From positions 124,001 through 188,000 of the forward strand of contig JADJTE010000004.1 of NCBI GenBank assembly GCA_016711295.1: a DNA stretch of 64,000 bases. The letters run 5' to 3'. The position numbers were made by a program, and so were the translations under genes. Origin of the DNA: Sphingobacteriales bacterium. GTDB lineage: Bacteria; Bacteroidota; Bacteroidia; Chitinophagales; UBA2359. The notes below the pieces were generated by a model. The model did not search any database and was not told where the DNA came from. It worked only from the letters and a program-made list of their open reading frames with translations. This document shows positions 57,027 to 64,000 of this stretch, one piece after another; the stretch's first letter is position 1; each line of letters opens with the position of its first letter.

Positions 57027-57851
57027 TTATTGCCCAATACATTGCTGATATCGAAATGCCATGCCCCAAAACTCATGTTCAAAGCCCGCAGCTACCGAAA
57101 AATCGTATATGTCAGATACTGTATTGGGCTGAAAGCCGTTGGGAAATTTGCTCAATACCATTTTATTGCCATCGCTGGGCAAACGCCTGAATCCGTAGCC
57201 TTCGCCCTTGCGTAGGTTAGAACCGCCAAATGAGTAGAAGGCACCTTTTTGGCTACGGAGCGGCAGGTTGAGGTTGTAGAATAAGCCCAGATTGACGATT
57301 TTGGCATCGCCGACCTGAAAATTGAAGTCGTCTCGGGTCAATCCACGTGCTACCAAAACGCTATCGTCGTAGGCGCGGGCTGCGTCGGGATTATCGGTAA
57401 ATGGATAGGCGAAAAAATTGCCCAAAGCCGATTGGTCAAATATAATTAGGTCGTGGTGCTGGGTGCGGTTGGTGCGGTCGCGCACATAAGCGTCGCCCGA
57501 TAATTGAATAGACCCGCCGTTGTTGCCTACTTCCAAGCCGTAGTTGGCAGATAGCCGCGCCATAGCTCCGTCTCCTGCTTGGGTGCCGCCGCCCATAGCT
57601 GTAAATGACAATCCTTCGGTATCTTTTTTTAGGATAATATTGATAACGCCCGCTATGGCATCAGAGCCGTATTGTGCCGAAGCTCCGTCTCGCAATACTT
57701 CTATGCGGTCTATTGCCGATGCGGGAATAGCGTTGAGGTCTGTACCTACCGAGCCATTGCCAAATGTGCCTTGATTGTTGAGTAGCGAAGTGGTATGGCG
57801 GCGTTTGCCATTGATGAGTACTAAGGTTTGGTCGGGTCCCATGCCGCGCAA
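57027..57851 (-). CDS. TonB-dependent receptor, plug and first barrel strands
   Basis: The plug domain is recognisable: LRGMGPDQTLVLINGKRRH, IPASAIDRIEVLRDGASAQYGSDAIAGVINIILKK, followed by the first strands (DGAMARLSANYGLEVGNNGGSIQLSGDAYVRDRTNRT). It lies between two frameshifts, near 57850 and near 57035. Confidence 0.88.
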   Translation of the reverse strand: MRGMGPDQTLVLINGKRRHTTSLLNNQGTFGNGSVGTDLNAIPASAIDRIEVLRDGASAQYGSDAIAGVINIILKKDTEGLSFTAMGGGTQAGDGAMARLSANYGLEVGNNGGSIQLSGDAYVRDRTNRTQHHDLIIFDQSALGNFFAYPFTDNPDAARAYDDSVLVARGLTRDDFNFQVGDAKIVNLGLFYNLNLPLRSQKGAFYSFGGSNLRKGEGYGFRRLPSDGNKMVLSKFPNGFQPNTVSDIYDFSVAAGFEHEFWGMAFRYQQCIGQ

Positions 57852-58357
57852 CGACGCGGGTCTATATGCTCTGTGCCGTCAGACGACGATTGGCGGTTCG
57901 ACTGAAACGAGGGAGCTAAGTAGGTAAGCATTTGATTGAGGTCGTATTGGGGTAGGGCAGGGGCTACGTCTCGCATCGATATAACGTCGATAGGTACGGG
58001 CGTATTGAGGGCGGTGCGGTTGAGGCTGCGCGTGCCCACTACAACAACAGCATCTAAGGACGCAGCCGATATAGGCAGGGCAATAGTGATGTTTTTGGGA
58101 GTGGCAGTTACTTTTTGTGTTTCGTAACCAATGCTCGATACCGTAAAGACCTCGCCTTCGGGGGCTTGGATAGAAAAATTGCCCGATGCGTCGGTGGCTG
58201 TGCCCTTGCCCGACGTGCCGAGCAGCGTAGCACCAATGAGGGCTTCTTGGGTGCGTGCGTCTATTACGCGCCCGCTAAATGTAATGTCTTGTGCAACAGC
58301 AACGAGTGCAAAGGCTGTCCATCAAAGTAATGCAACTAAGAGAAGGTGCTTTGTCAT
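57821..58357 (-). CDS. TonB-dependent receptor, signal peptide and carboxypeptidase-like domain
   Basis: ATG at 58357 reads MTKHLLLVALL, then an in-frame TGA (58322-58324), then WTAFALVAVAQDITFSGRVIDARTQEA. The two halves together make a good signal peptide and the start of the CarboxypepD_reg-like domain (GATLLGTSGKGTATDASGNFS). After it the frame leads into VVVGTRSLNRTALNTPVPIDVIS and the plug (YDLNQMLTYLAPSFQSNRQSSSDGTEH). The stop inside the signal peptide is either an error or a true inactivation. The first start codon after the TGA is at 58039, which is too late. Confidence 0.75.
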
Positions 58358-58477
58358 AATTGTAGGTGGGAATGGTGTGAAAAGGGTTAAAAATACAAAA
58401 ATGCCACTAAATGCCCGCCTTATATAGCCTAAAACTGCTATTTTTGTGGCGGCAACAAGATGTGGTATCTGTAAATA

Positions 58478-58509
58478 CAAAGATAGGGCAGCCACCCCGA
58501 ATAGCCAAA
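58478..58509 (-). promoter_or_regulatory. Promoter of the TonB-receptor gene
   Basis: On the minus strand TTTG (58509-58506), 20-bp spacer, TATCTTTG (58485-58478), about 120 bases before the ATG at 58357. This supports that start. Confidence 0.65.
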
Positions 58510-58591
58510 CTTTTATGCCCCAAAACGCACCCGATAACTAAACGATGTGCAAACATATAGCCCTCAATAACAACAAGCCCCAAAAAATGTG

Positions 58592-58599
58592 TAACTTTG
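58592..58599 (+). promoter_or_regulatory. -7 element for the small ORF/BatA unit
   Basis: TAACTTTG on the plus strand, divergent from the TonB-receptor promoter; no clear -33 box. Confidence 0.45.
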
Positions 58600-58650
58600 C
58601 GCACGCTAACCCATTTGCCCACTGAAAAAAGAACTTATTTTTCTTGTTGT

Positions 58651-58770
58651 ATGAGTTACTTAGACCGTGTATTTTATCAGTCAGCCCAATCTATGACGGC
58701 TGTACCGGACAATGAAATTGACCTCATCATAGATAGCGATAATTGGATATTGAGCAATAAGAACCCATAA
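58651..58770 (+). CDS. Possible 39-residue protein upstream of the BatA gene
   Basis: ATG 58651 to TAA 58770 encodes MSYLDRVFYQSAQSMTAVPD, then an acidic stretch with IDLIIDSDNWILSNKNP. It lies between the plus-strand -7 element and the BatA gene, 38 bases before it. No family recognised; it might be the leftover or leader of a larger gene. Confidence 0.3.
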   Translation: MSYLDRVFYQSAQSMTAVPDNEIDLIIDSDNWILSNKNP

Positions 58771-58808
58771 TTACGCCCCCTTAGCCAACCGAACCTTTTG
58801 CCTGACGA

Positions 58809-59084
58809 ATGAACTTTTTATTCCCCGCATTTTTAGCGGCTATGGCTGCCTTAGCCATACCCATCATCATACACTTGTTTTATTTCCGCCGTTTTAAGAA
58901 AATCTATTTCTCTAACGTCAAGTTCTTGCGCGAAATAAAGGAAGAACGAGCCTCGCGCAACAAACTCAAACATTACTTGGTATTGTTGGCGCGTTTGTTG
59001 GCTGTTGCGCTGCTCGTATTGGCATTTGCACAACCCTTTTGCCCAAAAACGACGCGCAAATTGTGCAAGGCAACAAGGCTGTGA
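58809..59084 (+). CDS. BatA-domain membrane protein, N-terminal segment
   Basis: MNFLFPAFLAAMAALAIPIIIHLFYFRRFKKIYFSNVKFLREIKEE...HYLVLLARLLAVALLVLAFAQPF is the N-terminal double-transmembrane domain (TIGR02226/BatA type) found in Bacteroidota aerotolerance-like proteins. The frame is lost at about 59043, and LPKNDAQIVQGNKAVSIYIDNS continues in the next frame. Confidence 0.88.
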   Translation: MNFLFPAFLAAMAALAIPIIIHLFYFRRFKKIYFSNVKFLREIKEERASRNKLKHYLVLLARLLAVALLVLAFAQPFCPKTTRKLCKATRL

Positions 59085-60610
59085 GTATCTATATCGACAA
59101 CTCGTTTAGTATGAACGCCAAAAGCGACGACGTATCGCTATTAGAAAAAGCCCGATACCGCGCCCGCGAAATAGCCGATGCCTACGGACCAGAAGACCGT
59201 TTTCAACTCCTGACCAACGATTTTGAAGGCAAACACCAACGCCTACTTACAAAAGACGAACTAATGGCTTATCTGGACGAAGTAACCGTATCGCCCGCTA
59301 CGCGCCCCTTAGCTGATGTGGTAGAACGCCAAAAACAAGCCTTAGAAAACGAAGCAACTACGCAAAAAAACTTGTTCGTAATTTCGGACTTCCAAAAGAA
59401 TATAGCCGATTTTGACAACGATACAGCCTATAAAACCTACCTCATTCCGCTACAAGCAGTCGAACAACAAAACGTATATATCGACTCGGTGTGGTTTGAG
59501 CAGCCCGTATTGCTGCGCAACGAAACCAACCGCCTTATAGCCCGCATCGTCAATAAAAGCGATAAAGATGTAAACGCATCGCGCCTAACGCTCCGAATCA
59601 ACGGACAAGTAAAAGCATTGACCGATTTTAGCGTGGCTGCCCAACAAACAGCAACCGATACGCTTAGTTTTGCCGCCACCGAAACAGGACAGAACCGCTG
59701 CGAAGTAAGCCTCATCGACGAACCCATTACCTTTGACGATACCTACTATTTCGCCTTCGAGATAGCCAGCCAAACCGCCGTATTAGCCATAAGCCCCACC
59801 GGGCAAACACCCTACCTCACCGCCCTGATGCGGCAGGCAGGCAATTTTAAGTTCAATAGCCAAGCCATCGGACAATTGGACTATGCCCAACTCAATACCT
59901 ATGGGCTGCTTATACTCAACAACCTACGAGACGTGCCTTCGGGACTATCGGCTGCTTTGCAACAATTCGTTGAGGCAGGCGGCAGCCTGATGATATTTCC
60001 CGATGCCCAAGCCAATATAGCCAGCTATAATACCTTGCTCAAATCGCTGCACGTCAATACCTATACCGGACCTAGCGTTACGCGCCGCGAAGTCGGACGC
60101 ATCAATATAGAACAAGAAATATTCAACAACGTATTTGAAAAAAATCCCGCAGACGGCAATGTCGATTTGCCTTATGCCACTGCCAGTTTGGGCATGACGG
60201 CATTTAGCAATACAGGCGAGGAAGTTGTCATGGCATTTAAAGACGGAGGCTCTTGCATCAGCAAATACAGCGTTGGCAACGGAAAAGTATACCTATCAGC
60301 AGTATCATTAGACCTGAACACGAGCAATTTGGCGGCGCACGCCGTATTTGTGCCTCTGATACACAAAGCCGCTATCGTAAGTGCAAAAAGTGGCAACTTG
60401 GCATATACCATCGGCAAAAATGACAATATCGAAGTAGCTGCTACCATTACGGATAAAGAAAGCGTACTGAAATTGCGCGGAGCAGATAAAGAATTTATAC
60501 CAGGACAAAAATTACGGGCAACAAAGTATGGCTATCGATGGGCGGACAGGTCAGAACTGCGGGCGTGTACGATTTGTTTATGGATGAAGCCGAACCACTA
60601 TCGGCAATAG
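59039..60610 (+). CDS. BatA-domain protein, von Willebrand A-like and middle part
   Basis: Continues the preceding segment. AVSIYIDNSFSMNAK is the degenerate metal-site-like start of a VWA domain (D-x-S-x-S), and NLFVISDFQKNIADF is its later strand. The second half has IVNKSDKDVNASRLTLRINGQ (an Ig-like fold) and a class I glutamine-amidotransferase-like stretch (YGLLILNNLRDVPSGLSAALQQFVEAGGSLMIFPDA). This arrangement is usual for the long BatA-domain proteins of Bacteroidota. Role in cell-envelope integrity is inferred. A second frameshift lies near 60530. Confidence 0.85.
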   Translation: MPKNDAQIVQGNKAVSIYIDNSFSMNAKSDDVSLLEKARYRAREIADAYGPEDRFQLLTNDFEGKHQRLLTKDELMAYLDEVTVSPATRPLADVVERQKQALENEATTQKNLFVISDFQKNIADFDNDTAYKTYLIPLQAVEQQNVYIDSVWFEQPVLLRNETNRLIARIVNKSDKDVNASRLTLRINGQVKALTDFSVAAQQTATDTLSFAATETGQNRCEVSLIDEPITFDDTYYFAFEIASQTAVLAISPTGQTPYLTALMRQAGNFKFNSQAIGQLDYAQLNTYGLLILNNLRDVPSGLSAALQQFVEAGGSLMIFPDAQANIASYNTLLKSLHVNTYTGPSVTRREVGRINIEQEIFNNVFEKNPADGNVDLPYATASLGMTAFSNTGEEVVMAFKDGGSCISKYSVGNGKVYLSAVSLDLNTSNLAAHAVFVPLIHKAAIVSAKSGNLAYTIGKNDNIEVAATITDKESVLKLRGADKEFIPGQKLRATKYGYRWADRSELRACTICLWMKPNHYRQ

Positions 60611-60828
60611 CCTACAACTACGACCGCCGCGAATCGGTATTGGATTACTACGCCTTGCCCGAATTGAAAGCCAAATACAACGCACCCAATATTTCGTTTA
60701 TCGAAGGCAACAACGTCACCTTAGACGTGCAGCAGATAAACAAAGGTATTCCGCTATGGAAATGGTGTTTGGCGCTGGCATTATTATGTCTATTGGTCGA
60801 AATGCTGCTGTTGCGGTTTTGGAAATAA
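60538..60828 (+). CDS. BatA-domain protein, C-terminal segment with membrane anchor
   Basis: RTAGVYDLFMDEAEPLSAIAYNYDRRESVLDYY closes the periplasmic part. IPLWKWCLALALLCLLVEMLLLRFWK is the final transmembrane helix. The whole gene (58809-60828) would encode about 673 residues, normal for this family. A MITE begins 10 bases after the stop. Confidence 0.85.
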   Translation: MGGQVRTAGVYDLFMDEAEPLSAIAYNYDRRESVLDYYALPELKAKYNAPNISFIEGNNVTLDVQQINKGIPLWKWCLALALLCLLVEMLLLRFWK

Positions 60829-60838
60829 TAGAAATAGC

Positions 60839-61166
60839 GTAATTATTTAGGCGCGGTGTACTTCTTTGTTCTGATTTATGTTTGTAGGTCGCATTTGTTC
60901 CCCGCCATTATTTTGCTCGCGTTAAGAAATGCGGAATGAAAGGCGTGGCTTGTTTCCTAAATCCACAGCGACAACTCAAAACGCGCCTATGAAGCCTTAC
61001 AAGTACTTCGCCTTGGATTTAGGCACGCCTGTAATGTAGCATTTTAGCGAAGGCAAAATCAAGGCTTGACTTTTTTTGCTTCTTTTTTGTGTCAAGACAA
61101 AAAAGAAGAAACAGCACTACAAAGCAACAATAGACAAGTAAGTGACAAAACCGCCTAAATAGTTAC
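60839..61166. mobile_element. 328-bp MITE, family B, with 8-bp target duplication, copy 2
   Basis: The ends GTAATTATTTAGG and CCTAAATAGTTAC are flanked by the exact duplication GAAATAGC (60831-60838 and 61167-61174). It is about 95% identical to 46218-46543, including the CTTCTTTTTTGT/ACAAAAAAGAAG hairpin. Confidence 0.9.
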
Positions 61167-61278
61167 GAAATAGCCTAACTCAGGAGCTAATTTCGCCCCA
61201 AATAGCCTCGTTACTACCGCTTATTAAGTACTGCATAATATCAGCTACAAGGATACTAAATAGCCACTACGATAAACC

Positions 61279-61995
61279 ATGTATCGCCTATATCATACTT
61301 TACAGCGCGGCATACAGCACCCTTTGGGCTGTGAAGATGCCTTATTTACCCAACAATTATCTGATACAGTATGGGTAGCAGCGGTATGTGACGGGTGTTC
61401 AAGCGGCAAAGAATCACATTTTGCCGCTACTCTGCAATGTAAATTATTGCGTAAAATTGTCAGTAGCAATCCCGATTTGCCGCTCTCTGCCTCACCTGAT
61501 GTTCTGGGTGTATATTTGTTGCAGCAATTTATGGAACAACTCGCCGAGAGTCAAATGATATTATGCCTTTCCGACCTCGAATTGTTGGCTACTATGATAC
61601 TCTTGGTACGACAAGGCGATACGGCTTGGGTGAGCGTGTTGGGCGATGGCGTACTGAACCTCAACGGCGAGATTATTGACATAGAGCAAAATAATACACC
61701 CGATTATCCCGCCTATCACCTCAGCGAGAGCGATACCGAATGGGCTGCCTATTTCAAAAAACAAAGCTATTACATAACAAACCTGCACCAAATAGCTATT
61801 GCTACTGATGGCGTACTTAGTTTTGCGGGAGGAAACCAAGGCATGACTGCCCGCCAAGCCACCGAGTATCTATTGTGCAATACCGATTTGGCAGCGCACA
61901 ACGGCATGTTGGCACGCAAATGTGCTATTTTGCACCACCAACACCGCCTATTGCCCACCGATGATATAGCCATAGTGCGCTTAGATAGGCAATAA
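61279..61995 (+). CDS. PP2C-like serine/threonine phosphatase
   Basis: This single-domain protein of 238 residues belongs to the PP2C_2-type group. VAAVCDGCSSGKESH gives the first metal aspartate motif, ELLATMILLVRQGDTAWVSVLGDGVLNLNG the central strands with GDG, IAIATDGVLSFAG the third, and LPTDDIAIVRLDR the final aspartate pair. These residues bind the Mn/Mg centre. No partner kinase is adjacent. The frame is intact. Confidence 0.8.
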   Translation: MYRLYHTLQRGIQHPLGCEDALFTQQLSDTVWVAAVCDGCSSGKESHFAATLQCKLLRKIVSSNPDLPLSASPDVLGVYLLQQFMEQLAESQMILCLSDLELLATMILLVRQGDTAWVSVLGDGVLNLNGEIIDIEQNNTPDYPAYHLSESDTEWAAYFKKQSYYITNLHQIAIATDGVLSFAGGNQGMTARQATEYLLCNTDLAAHNGMLARKCAILHHQHRLLPTDDIAIVRLDRQ

Positions 61996-62024
61996 AACGC
62001 CGCGCCCCTCCCAACAAAAAATAT

Positions 62025-63020
62025 TTAGGCTTGCACCGCGCCGTTGATAATAACCGTTTCGACCAAATTGGTGCCAAAGCTATATGGCAGATAAGCTAAG
62101 GAAGGTATGCGCTGGGTGATAAACACATTGGCGCGTTTGCCTACGGCAATAGTACCCAATTCTTCTTCTACATCCATGGCATAGGCGCTATTAAGCGTAG
62201 CTGCATTGACGGCTTCTTCGGGCAGCATTTTCATTTTGATACATGCCAAGGACAAGACAAAAGGCATATTGCCCGACGGCGACGAGCCCGGATTAGAGTC
62301 GGTGGCGAGGGCTACGGGCAAACCTGCCGATATCATGCGGCGAGCAGGCGCATAGGACAAGCCCAAGAAAAATGCAGTTGAAGGCAATACCGTAGGCATG
62401 GTTTCGCTGTTGAGCAAGGTATGGATTTCGGCATCGCTCACACATTCTAAATGGTCGACGGATAAGGCGTTATAATGTACGCCTACCTGAACGCCGCCCG
62501 AATAATCGAGTTCGTTGGCGTGTATTTTGCCGCGCAAACCGTATTGCGCTCCTGCTTCTAAGATACGCGCCGTTTCGTCGACCGTAAAAAAGCCGCGCTC
62601 GCAAAACACATCGATAAAATCGGCTAAACCCTCGTCGGCAATAGTGGGCAATAAGCGGTCGGTGAGCAGCGATATATAGCCGCTGCGATTGCTCTTATAC
62701 TCGGCGGGTATGGCGTGCGCACCCAAAAAAGTAGATTTAATGGTGAGCGGCGATGCAGATTTGAGCTGCTTGATGACGCGCAACATCTTCAATTCGCCCT
62801 CGAACGATAAGCCGTAGCCGCTTTTGATTTCGACGGCACCCGTGCCAAATCGCATCATAGCTTGGAGCCTTTGCAGGGCTTTTTCGAACAAAATACTTTC
62901 GGGGGTCTGTTGTAGTAAGCGTGCCGAATTGAGAATACCGCCTCCTTTGGCAGATATTTGTTCGTAGCTCATGCCCCTGATGCGGTCGGTAAATTCGGCT
63001 TCGCGGCTGCCCGCATACAC
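62025..63020 (-). CDS. hutI: Imidazolonepropionase, main part
   Basis: This metal-dependent amidohydrolase opens 4-imidazolone-5-propanoate to N-formimino-L-glutamate, step three of histidine degradation. Visible are VYAGSREAEFTDRIRGMSYEQISAKGGGI, GTGAVEIKSGYGLSFEGELKMLRVI, FLGAHAIPAEY (metal His), KIHANELDYSGGV (metal His), VDHLE, and LATDSNPGSSPSGNMPFVLSLACI (metal Asp). The N-terminal 75 residues, with the HTH metal ligands, are in another frame upstream because of an indel near 63030. No other hut gene is in the window. Confidence 0.9.
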   Translation of the reverse strand: MYAGSREAEFTDRIRGMSYEQISAKGGGILNSARLLQQTPESILFEKALQRLQAMMRFGTGAVEIKSGYGLSFEGELKMLRVIKQLKSASPLTIKSTFLGAHAIPAEYKSNRSGYISLLTDRLLPTIADEGLADFIDVFCERGFFTVDETARILEAGAQYGLRGKIHANELDYSGGVQVGVHYNALSVDHLECVSDAEIHTLLNSETMPTVLPSTAFFLGLSYAPARRMISAGLPVALATDSNPGSSPSGNMPFVLSLACIKMKMLPEEAVNAATLNSAYAMDVEEELGTIAVGKRANVFITQRIPSLAYLPYSFGTNLVETVIINGAVQA

Positions 63021-63029
63021 AATATGTGT

Positions 63030-63267
63030 GCGAATCGCACCAACAAGGCAATACCATTTTTCCGTGTGCCTCTATGACCTGTATGTCGGGCGTAGGAGTG
63101 GGGCATTGGGTCATGGTGCCAAAATCGGCAATTAAGCCATCTTTGATGAGCAAATAGGCTTCGGAAATGGTAGGTAGGTAAGCCATATCGGGCACTGCTA
63201 CCAAGCGGCGTGGGTGCGCCTCAACTTGCGCTAATAGCGCGATATGTCGGATAAGGATAGTGGACAC
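63030..63267 (-). CDS. hutI: Imidazolonepropionase, N-terminal part
   Basis: It reads from a GTG at 63267: STILIRHIALLAQVEAHPRRLVAVPDMAY...LIKDGLIADFGTM...VIEAHGKMVLP. This is the N-terminal beta domain of the amidohydrolase, ending where the barrel's first metal motif (DSHTH) should come. A longer Met start at 63333 lies upstream of the -7 element at 63320-63327 and is therefore excluded. Confidence 0.75.
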
Positions 63268-63319
63268 GGTAAGAAAATGACAAGGGGTAAAGGGTGAAAA
63301 GGCGGGTACAAAAACACGA

Positions 63320-63327
63320 CAAAGGTA
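63320..63327 (-). promoter_or_regulatory. -7 element of hutI
   Basis: TACCTTTG on the minus strand, 53 bases before the GTG start at 63267. Confidence 0.5.
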
Positions 63328-63401
63328 AGACAATTATCGGAAGTTATACCATCTAAGCACCGCCGATTTTCTGTGATTTGGCAGAATTCGCCCTTGCAAT
63401 A

Positions 63402-63480
63402 TAGTGGTCTGGTTTTCTAATTTTATACACTACATTTTATCTGCCCAACACTTAGAAATGAATACGCGGCAGGCACAATA
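63402..63480. mobile_element. Shortened family C MITE
   Basis: TAGTGGTCTGGTTTTCTAATTTTATACAC matches the left end of 45583 in shorter pieces. It is followed directly by ACACTTAGAAATGAATACG, which aligns near the right part. The middle and the right terminus are missing. Confidence 0.6.
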
Positions 63481-63512
63481 ATATAGCCCACGATTTAAAT
63501 CGCGGGCTATAT
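63481..63512. terminator. Near-perfect palindrome upstream of hutI and 52 bp before the porin end
   Basis: ATATAGCCCACGATTT (63481-63496) pairs with AAATCGCGGGCTATAT (63497-63512), one mismatch and no loop. It lies just beyond the 3' end of the minus-strand porin gene and may terminate it, though the lack of a loop makes a cruciform or protein site equally possible. Confidence 0.4.
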
Positions 63513-63563
63513 CACACCATCATGCCAATAGTTACCGAAAAGTTGCCATTTTTAGGCTTGGGC

Positions 63564-64000
63564 TTATAAGCGAAACCCGAGCGTAAATACGATATTGGTG
63601 GTGCGGCTGCTTAGGTTTACATCGGGTGCGTTGCCGTAGGGCGTATATCGATTTTTGCCCATGCTTCGCACCAAGGCGAGGTCGGCAAAAATGTTTTCTT
63701 CGCGCACACCCAAGCCGCCGGTGATGCTACTTTGCGTAAAATCGGACAAGGAGGCATCTTTATAAGGACTTGTACTGAGGCTATAACCTGCCCGGACGCG
63801 AAAAATTTTATAGGCATATTCGCCGCCCACGCGCAAAGTCGATACAGGTCTGAATTTTTGGCGAATGGCGGTATTCATCTGAATCCTAAATTCGTCGTTG
63901 CCATCGGTATTAAATTCGGTTTGGCTAAAATCTGTCCAAGCATAATCGAGGCTAATTATGCCCGATTGCCCAAATATCCACGATGCACCCGTGTTGATGC
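63564..64000 (-). CDS. FadL/TodX-family outer-membrane transport protein, 3' end (partial)
   Basis: The frame is open to the window edge. GINTGASWIFGQSGIISLDYAWTDFSQTEF, then RPVSTLRVGGEYAYKIFRVRAGYSLSTSPY and the final strands TTNIVFTLGFRL, are typical of the OmpP1/FadL/TodX family of hydrophobic-compound channels (14-stranded barrel with terminal aromatic/leucine residue). The N-terminus, with the hatch domain, lies outside the window. An internal Met at 63878 is not the start. Confidence 0.75.
   Translation of the reverse strand, partial: INTGASWIFGQSGIISLDYAWTDFSQTEFNTDGNDEFRIQMNTAIRQKFRPVSTLRVGGEYAYKIFRVRAGYSLSTSPYKDASLSDFTQSSITGGLGVREENIFADLALVRSMGKNRYTPYGNAPDVNLSSRTTNIVFTLGFRL

Overview
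The window looks like a chromosomal segment of a Bacteroidota bacterium, most plausibly of the Saprospiria/Chitinophagia type; I cannot name a genus. The evidence is of several kinds. There are type IX secretion (T9SS) cargo proteins with type A sorting tails and one with a gliding-motility (CHU_C, type B) tail. There are also a BatA-domain protein, a TonB-dependent receptor with a carboxypeptidase-like N-terminal domain and a FadL/TodX-family porin. Many genes are preceded by the Bacteroidota promoter TTTG-N19/20-TAnnTTTG. No rRNA or tRNA gene and no CRISPR array was recognised.

Layout. 0.1-5.4 kb (minus strand): secreted alpha-amylase, peptide-binding lipoprotein, rhodanese lipoprotein. 5.6-16.2 kb (plus): GTP-type PEP carboxykinase, a relic of a restriction nuclease, FAH-family hydrolase, secreted M4-like metallopeptidase, purine nucleoside phosphorylase, PPP phosphatase, sigma-54 activator, MFS transporter. 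16.2-18.3 kb: a miniature element and a decayed IS30-family insertion sequence. 18.4-25 kb: two T9SS surface proteins, the first with a ten-C tract in its signal-peptide region. 25-26.2 kb: short repeats and an array of fourteen 42-bp units. 26.4-37.6 kb: one giant repetitive surface protein. 37.7-39.3 kb: a tandemly duplicated nuclease-like gene. 39.4-45.6 kb: SDR oxidoreductase, a HEAT-repeat/DNA methyltransferase with a CfrBI-like restriction nuclease, aminotransferase, SPOR protein, heptose epimerase. 45.6-48.6 kb: repeats around glycerol kinase. 48.8-55 kb: a likely polysaccharide-degradation locus of three secreted proteins sharing one C-terminal module. 55-64 kb: free-methionine sulfoxide reductase, TonB receptor, BatA protein, PP2C phosphatase, imidazolonepropionase, and a porin running off the end.

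Two features dominate. First, miniature transposable elements: two families share the inverted repeat GTAACTATTTAG and several copies have perfect 8-bp target duplications, and a third family is flanked by TA. Second, a very high number of frameshifts, many at homopolymers and many in housekeeping genes (glpK, hutI, the TonB receptor, the BatA gene). These are more easily read as uncorrected long-read errors than as decay, although a few (the C10 tract, the IS30 copy, the restriction relic) may be biological. Broken genes are listed by segment or as whole spans, with the switch points given.
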